Positions 1 to 8,111 of a stretch of DNA of 64,000 nucleotides are shown one piece after another. The stretch's first letter is position 1; every line of letters starts with the position of its first letter. A program made the translations under genes and the position numbers. Source of the stretch: Nonomuraea thailandensis (GTDB lineage: Bacteria > Actinomycetota > Actinomycetes > Streptosporangiales > Streptosporangiaceae); contig NZ_JAMZEB010000002.1 of assembly GCF_024172165.1 (NCBI RefSeq), forward strand, positions 1,757,501 through 1,821,500. Direction: 5' to 3'. The notes below the pieces were generated by a model. The model was not told the DNA's origin and did no database searches. It saw only the letters and a list, made by a program, of their open reading frames with translations.

Positions 1-1
1 C

Positions 2-550
2 GTGCTGCGCATGAAGTCGCGCCGCGTCGACGCCGCCCGCATCCGCGCGGGGACGGCCGAGGAACTGTTCGCCGGGGTCGCGTGCTGCGGGTTCGACTCC
101 CGCGTCAACGAACGGGCCAACCGGCTCACCTGGCCGCCGGGGATGGCCCGGTACATGGTGGCCACGGCGCGCGAGCTGCGCTCGTTCCGGCCGGTCCCCT
201 TCCGCCTCACGCTGGACGGCGGCGAGGTGGTCGAGCGGGAGGCCATGCTGGTGGCGATCGCCAACACGCGCTCGTACGGGGCGGGCATGCGGGTCTGCCC
301 GGACGCCCGGCCCGACGACGGGCTGCTGGACGTGGTGATGATCGGCGCCGTGACCAAGGGGGAGTTCCTGCGGGTGTTCCCCGGCGTGTACCGGGGCAGG
401 CACGTGACGCATCCCGCCGTGTCGGTGTGGCGCGTGCGCAGCGTGCGGGTCGAGGCCGAGGACCTGATCGCCTACGCCGACGGCGAACGGGTGGGAGCAG
501 TGCCGGTGGAGTGCGAGGTCCGGCCAGGGGCGCTGCGCGTCATCGTATGA
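2..550 (+). CDS. Diacylglycerol/lipid kinase family protein, C-terminal part (5' truncated by window edge)
   Basis: The 182 visible residues look like the C-terminal half of a YegS/DgkB-type lipid kinase. Visible elements are the GVACCGFDSRVNERAN segment, the VAIANTRSYGAGMRVCPDARPDDGLLDVV core and a terminal strand (YADGERVGAVPVECEVRPGALRVIV), which is the usual last beta-sandwich of this family. The ATP-binding GGDGT motif of the N-terminal domain would lie upstream of the window and cannot be checked. Such enzymes phosphorylate diacylglycerol or a related lipid at the membrane. The frame is open to the first base, so the true start is outside. Family call fairly sure; substrate unknown. Confidence 0.85.
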   Translation: MLRMKSRRVDAARIRAGTAEELFAGVACCGFDSRVNERANRLTWPPGMARYMVATARELRSFRPVPFRLTLDGGEVVEREAMLVAIANTRSYGAGMRVCPDARPDDGLLDVVMIGAVTKGEFLRVFPGVYRGRHVTHPAVSVWRVRSVRVEAEDLIAYADGERVGAVPVECEVRPGALRVIV

Positions 551-661
551 GATCTACTTTGTAAAGGCGCTTGGCCTGAACGGCGCGGCGCCGGCGATGA
601 ACACACCCGCGGGCGCCGCGAGGGCCGTAACAGGCGGGACGGACCGGAATGGCGATTTCGG

Positions 662-667
662 TAGGCT
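662..667 (+). promoter_or_regulatory. Putative -10 box (TAGGCT) of a leaderless helicase transcript
   Basis: TAGGCT fits the actinobacterial TAnnnT -10 consensus. It ends 7 bases before the ATG at 675, so transcription would begin at or very near the start codon. No Shine-Dalgarno sequence precedes the ATG and no clear -35 hexamer is visible. Confidence 0.5.
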
Positions 668-674
668 GACGGGT

Positions 675-3398
675 ATGACAACGCCAGCGGAACGCTACGC
701 GGCCTTCCGTCAGAAGCACGGGGACGACGGGGCCGCTCTGAGATCGTTCCGAGGTCTCTACGACTTCGAGCTGGACGACTTCCAGCTGGACGCCTGCCGG
801 GCCCTGGAGGCCGGAGACGGGGTCCTGGTGGCGGCGCCCACGGGCTCGGGCAAGACGGTCGTCGGGGAGTTCGCCGTCCACCTCGCCCTGGAGCAGGGCC
901 GCAAGTGCTTCTACACGACGCCGATCAAGGCGCTGTCCAACCAGAAGTACAACGACCTGGTCAAGCGGTACGGCACCGCCAAGGTCGGCCTGCTGACCGG
1001 CGACAACAGCGTCAACGGCGAGGCGCCCATCGTGGTCATGACGACCGAGGTGCTGCGCAACATGCTCTACGCCGGCTCGGCGACGCTGGCCGGGCTCGGG
1101 TTCGCCGTGATGGACGAGGTGCACTACCTGGCCGACCGGTTCAGGGGCGCGGTGTGGGAAGAGGTCATCATCCACCTGCCCGACTCGGTGCGGCTGGTGG
1201 CGCTGTCGGCGACGGTGAGCAACGCCGAGGAGTTCGGCGAGTGGATGGGCGAGGTGCGCGGCGACACCACGGTGATCGTCGACGAGCACCGGCCGGTGCC
1301 GCTGTGGCAGCACATGATGGTCGGCAACCGCGTCTACGACCTGTTCATGACCGACGACCTGACGCCGCGCATCAACCCGACGCTGATGCGGGTGACGCGT
1401 GACGCCGAGCGGCTGACGGCGGGACGGGGCCGGCGGGGCTACGGCAGGCCGCAGCGCTCGCGCCCGCCGGACCGGGTGCAGGTGATCGAGAAGCTGGACT
1501 CCGAGGGGCTGCTGCCGGCGATCACGTTCATCTTCTCGCGGGCGGGCTGCCAGGCGGCGGTGCAGCAGTGCCTGTACGCGGGCATCCGGCTGACCACCGA
1601 CCGCGAGCGGCACGAGATCAGGCAGCTCGTGGACGAGCGCACCGCGCACCTGCCCGACGAGGACCTGGCGGTGCTGGGCTACCTGGAGTGGCGCGACTGC
1701 CTGGAGCGGGGGCTGGCGGCCCATCACGCGGGCATGCTGCCGGCGTTCAAGGAGGTCGTGGAGGAGCTGTTCACGCGCGGCCTGGTCAAGGCGGTGTTCG
1801 CCACCGAGACGCTGGCGCTGGGCATCAACATGCCGGCCCGCAGCGTGGTGATCGAGAAGCTCGACAAGTGGAACGGCGAGACCCACGCCGATCTCACGCC
1901 GGGGGAGTACACCCAGCTCACCGGCCGGGCCGGGCGGCGCGGCATCGACGTCGAGGGCCACGCGGTGGTGCTGTGGCAGCCGGGCATGGATCCGCTGTCG
2001 GTGGCAGGGCTCGCGGGCACCCGTACGTATCCGCTGCGCTCCAGCTTCCAGCCGTCGTACAACATGGCGGTCAACCTGGTCGGCCAGTTCGGCCGGGAGC
2101 GTGCCAGGACGCTGCTGGAGGAGTCGTTCGCCCAGTTCCAGGCGGACCGGGCGGTCGTGGGGCTGGCCAAGCAGCTGCGCAAGCACGAGGAGGCGCTGGA
2201 GGGCTACCAGGAGGCGATGACGTGCCACCTGGGCGACTTCCCCGAGTACGCGGCGCTGCGGCGGCGCCTGTCGGACCGGGAGGCGGAGCTGTCGCGCCAG
2301 CGGGGCGCCGCGCGCCGGGCGGCGGCGGTGCGGTCGCTGGAGGCGCTGCAGCCCGGTGACGTCATCCGGGTGCCGGGAGGGCGGCGGGCGGGGCTGGCGA
2401 TCGTGCTGGACCCGGGCCGCAACCCGCGCGGCACCGGTCCGAGCCCGCTGGTGCTGACGATCGGCAAGCAGATCAAGAAGCTCGACCCGGCCGACTTCCC
2501 GGTGCCGGTGGAGCCGCTGGAGAAGCTGCGCATCCCGAAGAACTTCAACGGCCGCTCGCCGAAGGAGCGGGCCAACCTCGTCTCCACGCTGCTGGCCAAG
2601 ATCGGCGACCGCGACCTGGGCAAGCCGGTCAGGGCGCGCGACCACACGGTGGAGGACGACGAGGTCAACGAGCTGCGCCGGCGCATCCGCCAGCATCCGT
2701 GCCACGGCTGCGACGAGCGCGAGGACCACGCGCGCTGGGCCGAGCGGTACTACAAGCTGCTGCGGGAGACCGAGGGTCTGCGGCGCAGGGTCGAGGGGCG
2801 CTCGCACGTCATCTCGCGCACGTTCGACCGCATCTGCTCGGTGCTGGAGCAGCTCGGTTACCTCGACGGCGAGGCCGTCACCGACGAGGGGCGGCGGCTG
2901 GGCCGCCTCTACACCGAGCTGGACCTGCTGACCGCGGAGTCGCTGCGCAAGGGGCTGTGGGAGGAGCTGGACCCGGCGGAGCTGGCGGCGTGCGTGTCGG
3001 CGCTGGTGTTCGAGTCGCGGGCCTCCGACGACACCCGCCGGCCGAAGATCCCGGCGGGGCGGGCCCAGGACGCGCTGTCGGCGATGATCCGGCTGTGGGG
3101 CGAGCTGGAGGGCATCGAGTCCGACCACGGGCTGTCCACGATCAGGGAGCCCGATCTGGGGTTCGCGTGGGCGGCGTTCCGGTGGACGAAGGGGCACAGC
3201 CTCGACGCGGTGCTGATGGAGGGCGTCAACGGCAACGAGCTGGCCGCCGGTGACTTCGTGCGGTGGATCAAGCAGCTGATGGACCTGCTCGGCCAGCTGG
3301 GGAACGCGGCGCCGCCCGGGAGCAAGATCAAGCAGACCGCGGTGAAGGCGATGGACGCGATGCGGCGGGGTGTGGTGGCGTACTCGTCGCTCACCTGA
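675..3398 (+). CDS. Ski2/Mtr4-like DEAD/DEAH-box RNA helicase (HelY family)
   Basis: A 907-residue superfamily 2 helicase with the layout of Ski2/Mtr4 proteins. Motif I is APTGSGKT (about residues 54-61), motif II DEVH (147-150), motif III SAT, then LAAHHAGMLP and the motif VI segment TGRAGRRG. A C-terminal DSHCT-like helical domain follows, with a CxxC-type HPCHGCDER segment near residue 680. Bacterial members (HelY) probably unwind structured RNA for turnover; this is family knowledge. An upstream in-frame ATG at 597 exists, but the ATG at 675 has a well-placed -10 box and begins the conserved sequence MTTPAERYAAFRQ, so I prefer it. A strong terminator follows the stop. Confidence 0.93.
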   Translation: MTTPAERYAAFRQKHGDDGAALRSFRGLYDFELDDFQLDACRALEAGDGVLVAAPTGSGKTVVGEFAVHLALEQGRKCFYTTPIKALSNQKYNDLVKRYGTAKVGLLTGDNSVNGEAPIVVMTTEVLRNMLYAGSATLAGLGFAVMDEVHYLADRFRGAVWEEVIIHLPDSVRLVALSATVSNAEEFGEWMGEVRGDTTVIVDEHRPVPLWQHMMVGNRVYDLFMTDDLTPRINPTLMRVTRDAERLTAGRGRRGYGRPQRSRPPDRVQVIEKLDSEGLLPAITFIFSRAGCQAAVQQCLYAGIRLTTDRERHEIRQLVDERTAHLPDEDLAVLGYLEWRDCLERGLAAHHAGMLPAFKEVVEELFTRGLVKAVFATETLALGINMPARSVVIEKLDKWNGETHADLTPGEYTQLTGRAGRRGIDVEGHAVVLWQPGMDPLSVAGLAGTRTYPLRSSFQPSYNMAVNLVGQFGRERARTLLEESFAQFQADRAVVGLAKQLRKHEEALEGYQEAMTCHLGDFPEYAALRRRLSDREAELSRQRGAARRAAAVRSLEALQPGDVIRVPGGRRAGLAIVLDPGRNPRGTGPSPLVLTIGKQIKKLDPADFPVPVEPLEKLRIPKNFNGRSPKERANLVSTLLAKIGDRDLGKPVRARDHTVEDDEVNELRRRIRQHPCHGCDEREDHARWAERYYKLLRETEGLRRRVEGRSHVISRTFDRICSVLEQLGYLDGEAVTDEGRRLGRLYTELDLLTAESLRKGLWEELDPAELAACVSALVFESRASDDTRRPKIPAGRAQDALSAMIRLWGELEGIESDHGLSTIREPDLGFAWAAFRWTKGHSLDAVLMEGVNGNELAAGDFVRWIKQLMDLLGQLGNAAPPGSKIKQTAVKAMDAMRRGVVAYSSLT

Positions 3399-3413
3399 TC
3401 CGACCCCTTCGAG

Positions 3414-3449
3414 GATGCTCCCGAGAACTGGTTCTCGGGAGCATCTTTT
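3414..3449 (+). terminator. Rho-independent terminator after the helicase gene
   Basis: A perfect 15-bp inverted repeat, GATGCTCCCGAGAAC / GTTCTCGGGAGCATC, with 2 central bases (the tip bases would open in the RNA) followed by TTTT. It lies 15 bases after the helicase stop and separates it from the peptide gene downstream. Confidence 0.9.
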
Positions 3450-3570
3450 GTTGCGGCTTTGCCGCTGCGTTGCCGTTTTACCTGTCGGCGGGCGGCTTTA
3501 CGTCGCTGTCGCGAGCGCCTTTCCGGCCTGGTTTTACCAGTCAAGACTGCTTGAAATCGCCGAATTTCTG

Positions 3571-3599
3571 CTGATTTATCGCATTTCGGGTGCTAGCGT
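3571..3599 (+). promoter_or_regulatory. Putative promoter of the small cationic peptide gene
   Basis: CTGATT (3571-3576) and TAGCGT (3594-3599) are separated by 17 bases, as in an actinobacterial housekeeping promoter. The predicted start leaves a leader of about 30 bases with a strong Shine-Dalgarno (GGGGGAGG) before the ATG at 3636. The 3450-3635 stretch is noticeably less GC-rich than its flanks and contains no other gene I can support. Confidence 0.45.
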
Positions 3600-3635
3600 C
3601 CGATTTGTCAGTGTTCAGCCAACGGGGGAGGAATC

Positions 3636-3752
3636 ATGGCGAACACGCAACTGTCTCAGGCCGGATACCGGCAAGGCTGGGGCTGCCGTCGTAGGCGCCG
3701 CTGCTACCGCAGGTGGAACTGCTGCAACCGCCGCCGGTGGTGGGGGTGCTAG
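3636..3752 (+). CDS. 38-residue Cys/Arg/Trp-rich cationic peptide (possible bacteriocin/RiPP-like precursor)
   Basis: A short gene starting at ATG 3636 after GGGGGAGGAATC, an excellent ribosome site with about 5 bases of spacing. The product has 38 residues: a 16-residue neutral N-terminus (MANTQLSQAGYRQGWG) and a C-terminal core with Cys at 17, 23, 29, 30 and 38, Arg at 12, 18-22, 25, 26 and 32-34, and Trp at 15, 27, 35 and 36. Net charge is about +11. I do not recognise the sequence. The composition resembles Trp/Arg-rich antimicrobial peptides, and the split into plain leader and odd core resembles a ribosomal peptide precursor, but no modification enzyme is adjacent. An ABC exporter begins at its 3' end and a TetR regulator follows. 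It could instead be a leader peptide controlling the exporter. That it is translated is likely; its function is inference. Confidence 0.6.
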   Translation: MANTQLSQAGYRQGWGCRRRRRCYRRWNCCNRRRWWGC

Positions 3753-5761
3753 AGCGCCCCGTTGAGAGCCGGCGGCTCAGCCGCCGGCTCTCATTGCGCG
3801 CCTCCGGCCGTGAGCTCGCGCCGGCGATTTCCATTCGCCGCACCTTTCGCGAATTCTGGCCGGACACCCGCGGATTGCGGAAGCTGTTCGCGGCCGGGGT
3901 GGTGTTCGCCATTCTGGCCGCGCTCTGCGAGGTAGCCGCGATCCGCCTGTTCGGGCACATCACCGACGAAGTGCTGACGACCCGCGAGCTGGGCGCCTTC
4001 TGGGTGCCCGCCATCTGGTGGCTCGGGCTCGCGGCGCTCGCCGGGGTGACGTCCTTCGCGGGGGCCTACGCCACCGCGCTGGGCGCCGAACGCTTCCTGC
4101 TGGCCCTGCGCGACCGCGTCTACGCGCACGTGCAGACGCTCGCCCCCGACTTCTCCGAGAAGCGGCGGCTGGGCGACCTGATGGCCCGCCTGACGGACGA
4201 CATCGAGGCCATCGAGGAGCTCGTCGGGTCCGGGCTCGTGAAGCTCATCACCACGGTCGCCGGCGTGATCTTCTTCGCCGGGGCGGCGTTCCTCATCCGA
4301 TGGGACCTCGCGCTGCTGACCATGGCGCTGATCCCGCTGTTCCTGGTGGTCTCGAAGGTGTTCGCGGGCCGGTTCAGGTCCGCGGCGGCGCTCGAGCGCG
4401 CCAGCAACGGCGCGATGAACAGCGTCCTGGAGGAGGGGCTGGCCAACCAGCCGCTCGTGCAGGCCTACAACCGGCAGGACGCCGAGTCCCGCCGGCTGCA
4501 CCGCGAGGGCCGCGGCTGGCTGCGCGCCAACATGGCCCAGGCCTGGCTGGCCGGCCTCTACAGCCCGGTCGTCCAGGTCATCGAGACCGTCTGCCTGATC
4601 GTCATCCTCGGGTTCGGCGCGTGGGAGATCGCCGCCGGCCGGCTGACCCTCGGCGGGCTGCTCGCCTTCGCGGCCTACCTGGCCCTGCTCTACCCGGCAG
4701 TCCAGAGCCTGGGAGAGCTGGCCCTGACGGTCTCGGAGGCGGCGGCCGGCTCCGACAGGGTCATCGAGATCCTGCGGACCGGGCCGGCCGTGACCGACGC
4801 GCGCGACGCCGCGCCCGCCGGCCGCGGCCGGGGCCGCATCGCCTTCGAGCGGGTCGGCTTCGCCTACCCGGGCCGCGGGCGGCCGGTGCTGCGCGACCTG
4901 TCGTTCGCCGCCGAGCCCGGCGACGTCGTCGTCCTGGCCGGGCCCAGCGGGGCGGGCAAGTCCACCGTGGCCAAGCTGCTGCTGCGCTTCTACGACCCGG
5001 ACGAGGGACGCATCCTGCTCGACGGCACCGACCTGCGGTGCCTGACGCGGGAGTCGCTGCGGGACAACGTGACGATCCTGCACCAGGAGACGCTGCTGTT
5101 CTCCGGCTCCGTACGCGAGAACATCGCCTACGGCCGGCCAGGAGCCACGCTCGACGAGGTGATCAGGGCGGCGGAGGCGGCCGGGGTGCACGACTTCGTC
5201 AAGGTGCTGCCCCACGGGTACGACACGCCGGTCGGGCAGCGGGGCCGCCTGCTGTCCGGCGGGCAGCGGCAGCGGATCGCGATCGCCAGGGCCATCCTGC
5301 GCGACACGCCGGTGCTGGTGCTCGACGAGCCCACCAGCGGGCTCGACGACGCCACGGCCGCCCAGGTGATGCGGCCGCTGGAGCGGCTCATGGCCGGGCG
5401 GACGACGCTGCTCATCACGCACGACCTGCGGCATCTGCCGGACAGGGCGCGCGTGGTGGCGCTGGAGCCGGTGCCTCGGGAGGAGCGGATCCGGCTCAAG
5501 CGGGTCGGCATGCCGCCCCGCGGGCCCCGCTCCCCGGCGCCCGACCGTCCGGCGGCATCCGACCGCCCGGCGGCATCCGACAGCTCGGGCGCATCCGGCC
5601 GTCCGGTGGTGCCTCAACGGCTGGCGGTACCCGGCCGGCCTGCGGCTTCCGGTCGTTCGGCCGCTGCCGCTCGTTCGGCGGCTTCCGGTCGTTCGGAGAC
5701 ATCCGGCTGCTCGGCGGCGTCCGGTTGCGAGGGAGCGTCGGCGTCACCCGGGCCCTCGTGA
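3746..5761 (+). CDS. ABC exporter, fused permease-ATPase (type IV half-transporter)
   Basis: About 671 residues. An N-terminal domain of about six membrane segments (roughly residues 45-330) is fused to an ATPase with Walker A GPSGAGKST, signature LLSGGQRQRIAIARA, Walker B VLVLDEPTSGLDD and H-loop LLITHDL. Such half-transporters dimerise and export lipids, drugs or peptides. No C39 peptidase domain is present, so it would not itself cleave a double-glycine leader. The start is uncertain: GTG 3746 overlaps the stop of the peptide gene (GTGCTAG), suggesting coupled translation; GTG 3713 and TTG 3794 are alternatives, the last lying just past the 3764-3792 hairpin. The last 70 or so residues are a low-complexity tail of SD/SG, RPAAS and RSAAS repeats that looks like expanded, non-conserved sequence. 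The likely cargo is the upstream peptide, by position only. Confidence 0.85.
   Translation: MLERPVESRRLSRRLSLRASGRELAPAISIRRTFREFWPDTRGLRKLFAAGVVFAILAALCEVAAIRLFGHITDEVLTTRELGAFWVPAIWWLGLAALAGVTSFAGAYATALGAERFLLALRDRVYAHVQTLAPDFSEKRRLGDLMARLTDDIEAIEELVGSGLVKLITTVAGVIFFAGAAFLIRWDLALLTMALIPLFLVVSKVFAGRFRSAAALERASNGAMNSVLEEGLANQPLVQAYNRQDAESRRLHREGRGWLRANMAQAWLAGLYSPVVQVIETVCLIVILGFGAWEIAAGRLTLGGLLAFAAYLALLYPAVQSLGELALTVSEAAAGSDRVIEILRTGPAVTDARDAAPAGRGRGRIAFERVGFAYPGRGRPVLRDLSFAAEPGDVVVLAGPSGAGKSTVAKLLLRFYDPDEGRILLDGTDLRCLTRESLRDNVTILHQETLLFSGSVRENIAYGRPGATLDEVIRAAEAAGVHDFVKVLPHGYDTPVGQRGRLLSGGQRQRIAIARAILRDTPVLVLDEPTSGLDDATAAQVMRPLERLMAGRTTLLITHDLRHLPDRARVVALEPVPREERIRLKRVGMPPRGPRSPAPDRPAASDRPAASDSSGASGRPVVPQRLAVPGRPAASGRSAAAARSAASGRSETSGCSAASGCEGASASPGPS
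3764..3792 (+). promoter_or_regulatory. Strong intergenic hairpin between peptide gene and exporter (attenuator or processing site)
   Basis: A perfect 13-bp inverted repeat, GAGAGCCGGCGGC / GCCGCCGGCTCTC, with a 3-base loop, 11 bases after the peptide stop. No T-run follows, so it is a weak terminator at best. It could limit exporter expression relative to the peptide or protect the short peptide mRNA, a common arrangement when a precursor is needed in excess of its transporter. Confidence 0.6.
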
Positions 5762-5780
5762 CGCATCGCCTGTCACGCGC

Positions 5781-5812
5781 GGCGCCCGTCCCACTGCGGT
5801 GGGGCGGGCGCC
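5781..5812 (+). terminator. Hairpin terminator after the ABC exporter
   Basis: A 14-bp stem, GGCGCCCGTCCCAC / GTGGGGCGGGCGCC, with one G-T wobble and a TGCG loop, 20 bases after the exporter stop. It lacks a T-run, as is common in actinomycetes. The remaining sequence to 5992 is G-rich filler with no gene I can support. Confidence 0.6.
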
Positions 5813-5992
5813 GTCCTGTGAGGGACGGGTGCGGGCGGTTTGTCGGTCGGCGGGCACAGGCGAGCGGTCAGAGGTGGCCGGCACAGGGGGCGCAGGCAAG
5901 CGGCACAGGTGGTGGCCAGGGGTGGGCGGGCTTGGGTGGTGGAGGTCGCGGGAAGCGGGGTTCCTGGGTGGTATGGGTGGGAAGGTCCTCGG

Positions 5993-6014
5993 TAGAATCG
6001 GAGAGCTCTCTCCG
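5993..6014 (+). promoter_or_regulatory. TetR-gene promoter -10 (TAGAAT) with overlapping operator palindrome
   Basis: TAGAAT (5993-5998) is a strong -10 box. It is followed at once by CGGAGAG-CT-CTCTCCG (5999-6014), a perfect 7-bp inverted repeat covering the predicted transcription start. Placed 25 bases before the tetR ATG, it fits an autorepression operator. Confidence 0.5.
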
Positions 6015-6039
6015 TTTGTCGTGAAGGCAGGTCGAGGTC

Positions 6040-6639
6040 ATGGGCGACGATCACAGCGCCGCCAGGCCGCTGCGCGCCGACGCCCGCCGCAACCGCGAGC
6101 GGGTCCTGCAGATCGCGCAGGAGGCCCTGGCCAGCGACGGGCTGACCATCTCCTTCGACGAGATCGCCAGGCGGGCCGGGTTCGGGGTCGGCACGGTCTA
6201 CCGGCACTTCCCCACCAAGGAGGCGCTGGTCGAGGCGGTGCTGCTGGGGCGGATCGAACGGTTCGTGGCCGACGCCAGGGCGCTGGCCACCGCCGAGGAC
6301 GCGGGGCGGGCGTTCTTCGGCTGGTTCACGACCGTGGTCGAGCAGGCCGCGGCCAACCAGGCGCTGTGCGACATGCTGGAGAGCGGCTCCGGGATGGCGC
6401 TGCGGCCGGGCTCCACGCTGGCCGACGACTTCGCCGCGGCGCTGGCCAGGCTGCTGGCCCGGGCCCAGCGGGTCGGGGCGGTGCGGGGCGACCTGCAGGC
6501 GCGGGACGTCCACGACCTGCTGCGCGGCTGCCTGGCCGCCGAGCGCCGCGCCCGCGCCAGGGGCGGGGCGGTGCGGATGGCGGAGGTCATCTGCGAGGGC
6601 ATGCGCGCGAAGTCCTCCTCACCGCCGCCGACCTTCTGA
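6040..6639 (+). CDS. TetR family transcriptional regulator
   Basis: 199 residues. The N-terminal helix-turn-helix domain (about 14-60) contains FDEIARRAGFGVGTVYRHFPTKEALVEAVL, the classic TetR recognition helix. The C-terminal ligand domain is variable. A palindrome at 5999-6014 overlaps its own promoter, so autorepression is likely. It lies downstream of the exporter on the same strand but after a hairpin and with its own promoter; it may control the exporter, as TetR proteins often do, but I see no matching palindrome before the peptide gene. Convergent with the ribonuclease gene next to it. Confidence 0.9.
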   Translation: MGDDHSAARPLRADARRNRERVLQIAQEALASDGLTISFDEIARRAGFGVGTVYRHFPTKEALVEAVLLGRIERFVADARALATAEDAGRAFFGWFTTVVEQAAANQALCDMLESGSGMALRPGSTLADDFAAALARLLARAQRVGAVRGDLQARDVHDLLRGCLAAERRARARGGAVRMAEVICEGMRAKSSSPPPTF

Positions 6640-6656
6640 TCGCGAGCCGGGGCGGG

Positions 6657-8078
6657 TCAGGGGGCGAGGGTGAAGCGGACCTCGCGGGTGGACGGGTCGG
6701 ACTGGGTGAGCCGTACCGTGACCTGCTCGCCGAGCGGGAGCGCGCCGTCGCAGCGGGCGATGACCGCCGGGTCCACGAGCTGCACCTGCCCGCCGCCGCG
6801 CCGTTCGTCCACGTCGATCACCACCGCCTCGAACGCCTGCCCGATCCGATCGCGCAGCAGGAACGCCTCCACGAGGTCCACGCACGCCCGTTCCACCGCC
6901 CCCGCGCGCCGCCCGGAAGCCGCCATGAGGTCCGGTAGGAGCGGGAGCGCGGCCCGCACGGAGGCCGGGACCGGCTCGCCCGCCGCGACCGCCAGGCACA
7001 CCTCGGTCGCGTACCGGTCGACCAGGCGCCGCAGCGGGGCCGTGACGTGCGCGTACGGGGCCGCGACCGCCGAGTGCTCGGCCAGCCGGGGCGGCGCGCC
7101 GTCGAAGGCCACGTAGGCGGCCCCGCGCAGCAGCACCTTCGACTCGTGCAGGAACGCCGCGTGCCGCCCCGCCTTCGGGTCCAGCCCGTGCACGACGGCG
7201 CCGTACCCGGCTCCCTCCGGCCACGGCACGTCGAGCGCCTGCGCCACGCGGCGCACCTTGGCCAGGTCGCCCCGCTGCGGGCCCGGCAGCACGCGCAGCA
7301 CGCCGATCTCGGCGTCGAGCATCATCGTGGCCGCCGCCATGCCGGTCAGCAGGGAGATCTGCGCGTTCCACGCCTCGGCGGGCAGCGGCAGCCGGAACTC
7401 CAGGCGGTAGCCGCCGTCGTCGTGCACCACCTCCTGGTCGGGCGTGGGCAGGGTGACGCCGCCGCGCTCGCGTTCCAGCGCCAGCCGCAGCTCGCCGATC
7501 TCGGCCAGCAGCTCCAGGACGCCGTCGGCGGTGCCGGTGTCGTGGACCGCCTGCACGTAGTCGTAGTCGTAGCGCTCGCGGCTGCGGACGAGGGCGCGCT
7601 GGACGTCGGCGCCCACGGTGCGGCCGTCGGAGTCGAGGTCGATCCGCCACACCACCGCGGGCCGCAGCGCGCCGGGCAGCAGGCTGGCCGCGTCCTCCGA
7701 CAGCGCCGGCGGGTGCAGCGGCACCTTGCCCGCCGGCAGGTAGACGGTCTCGCCCCGGGTGCGGGCCTCGGCGTCGAGCACGCCGCCCGGGCGCAGGAAC
7801 GCGCCGACGTCGGCGATGGCGTACCAGACGCGGTAGCCGGCACGCAGCCGCTCCAGGTGCACGGCCTGGTCGAGGTCCATCGAGCCGGGCGGGTCGATGG
7901 TCACGAACGGGACGTCCGTCATGTCCTCGGCGTCCAGCCGCGGCACCTTGGCCACCCAGGCGGCCTCGTCGAGCACGGCGCGGGGGAAGCCGCCGGGCAG
8001 CTTCAGCTCCCGCCTGATCCTTTCGAACCCGTCCTCCAGCTTGAGGGGTATCTGATCGGGAACCTGAATCGTAGGCAC
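6657..8078 (-). CDS. RNB-domain 3'-5' exoribonuclease (RNase II/R family, short form)
   Basis: 473 residues, almost entirely an RNB catalytic domain. The segment VTIDPPGSMDLDQAVHL carries the Asp cluster expected to bind magnesium, and HVTAPLRRLVDRYATE matches the conserved late RNB segment. It lacks the extra cold-shock and S1 modules of full-length RNase R and is close to the short actinobacterial/Deinococcus type. Predicted role: degradation of RNA from the 3' end in the cytoplasm. Start: GTG at 8078 sits 7 bases after a TAGGTT -10 box, so the message is probably leaderless; a TTG three codons upstream is less likely. Confidence 0.9.
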   Translation of the reverse strand: MPTIQVPDQIPLKLEDGFERIRRELKLPGGFPRAVLDEAAWVAKVPRLDAEDMTDVPFVTIDPPGSMDLDQAVHLERLRAGYRVWYAIADVGAFLRPGGVLDAEARTRGETVYLPAGKVPLHPPALSEDAASLLPGALRPAVVWRIDLDSDGRTVGADVQRALVRSRERYDYDYVQAVHDTGTADGVLELLAEIGELRLALERERGGVTLPTPDQEVVHDDGGYRLEFRLPLPAEAWNAQISLLTGMAAATMMLDAEIGVLRVLPGPQRGDLAKVRRVAQALDVPWPEGAGYGAVVHGLDPKAGRHAAFLHESKVLLRGAAYVAFDGAPPRLAEHSAVAAPYAHVTAPLRRLVDRYATEVCLAVAAGEPVPASVRAALPLLPDLMAASGRRAGAVERACVDLVEAFLLRDRIGQAFEAVVIDVDERRGGGQVQLVDPAVIARCDGALPLGEQVTVRLTQSDPSTREVRFTLAP

Positions 8079-8085
8079 GCGTGAC

Positions 8086-8091
8086 AACCTA
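8086..8091 (-). promoter_or_regulatory. Putative -10 box (TAGGTT) of the RNB gene, leaderless
   Basis: Read on the minus strand, TAGGTT is followed by 7 bases and then GTG. This is the same geometry as the box before the helicase gene. Confidence 0.45.
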
Positions 8092-8111
8092 CAGGCGCGC
8101 GAGCGGAGGGG

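Noticed and set aside
540..3197. Long minus-strand frame over the helicase gene
   Set aside because: Composition is Arg/Gln/His/Leu-rich without any motif; the helicase on the plus strand has all motifs in order.
3636..6639. Classical lanthipeptide, lasso or sactipeptide cluster
   Set aside because: No LanB/LanM/LanC, asparagine-synthetase-like, RRE or radical-SAM gene is present within the neighbourhood, and the exporter lacks a C39 peptidase domain.
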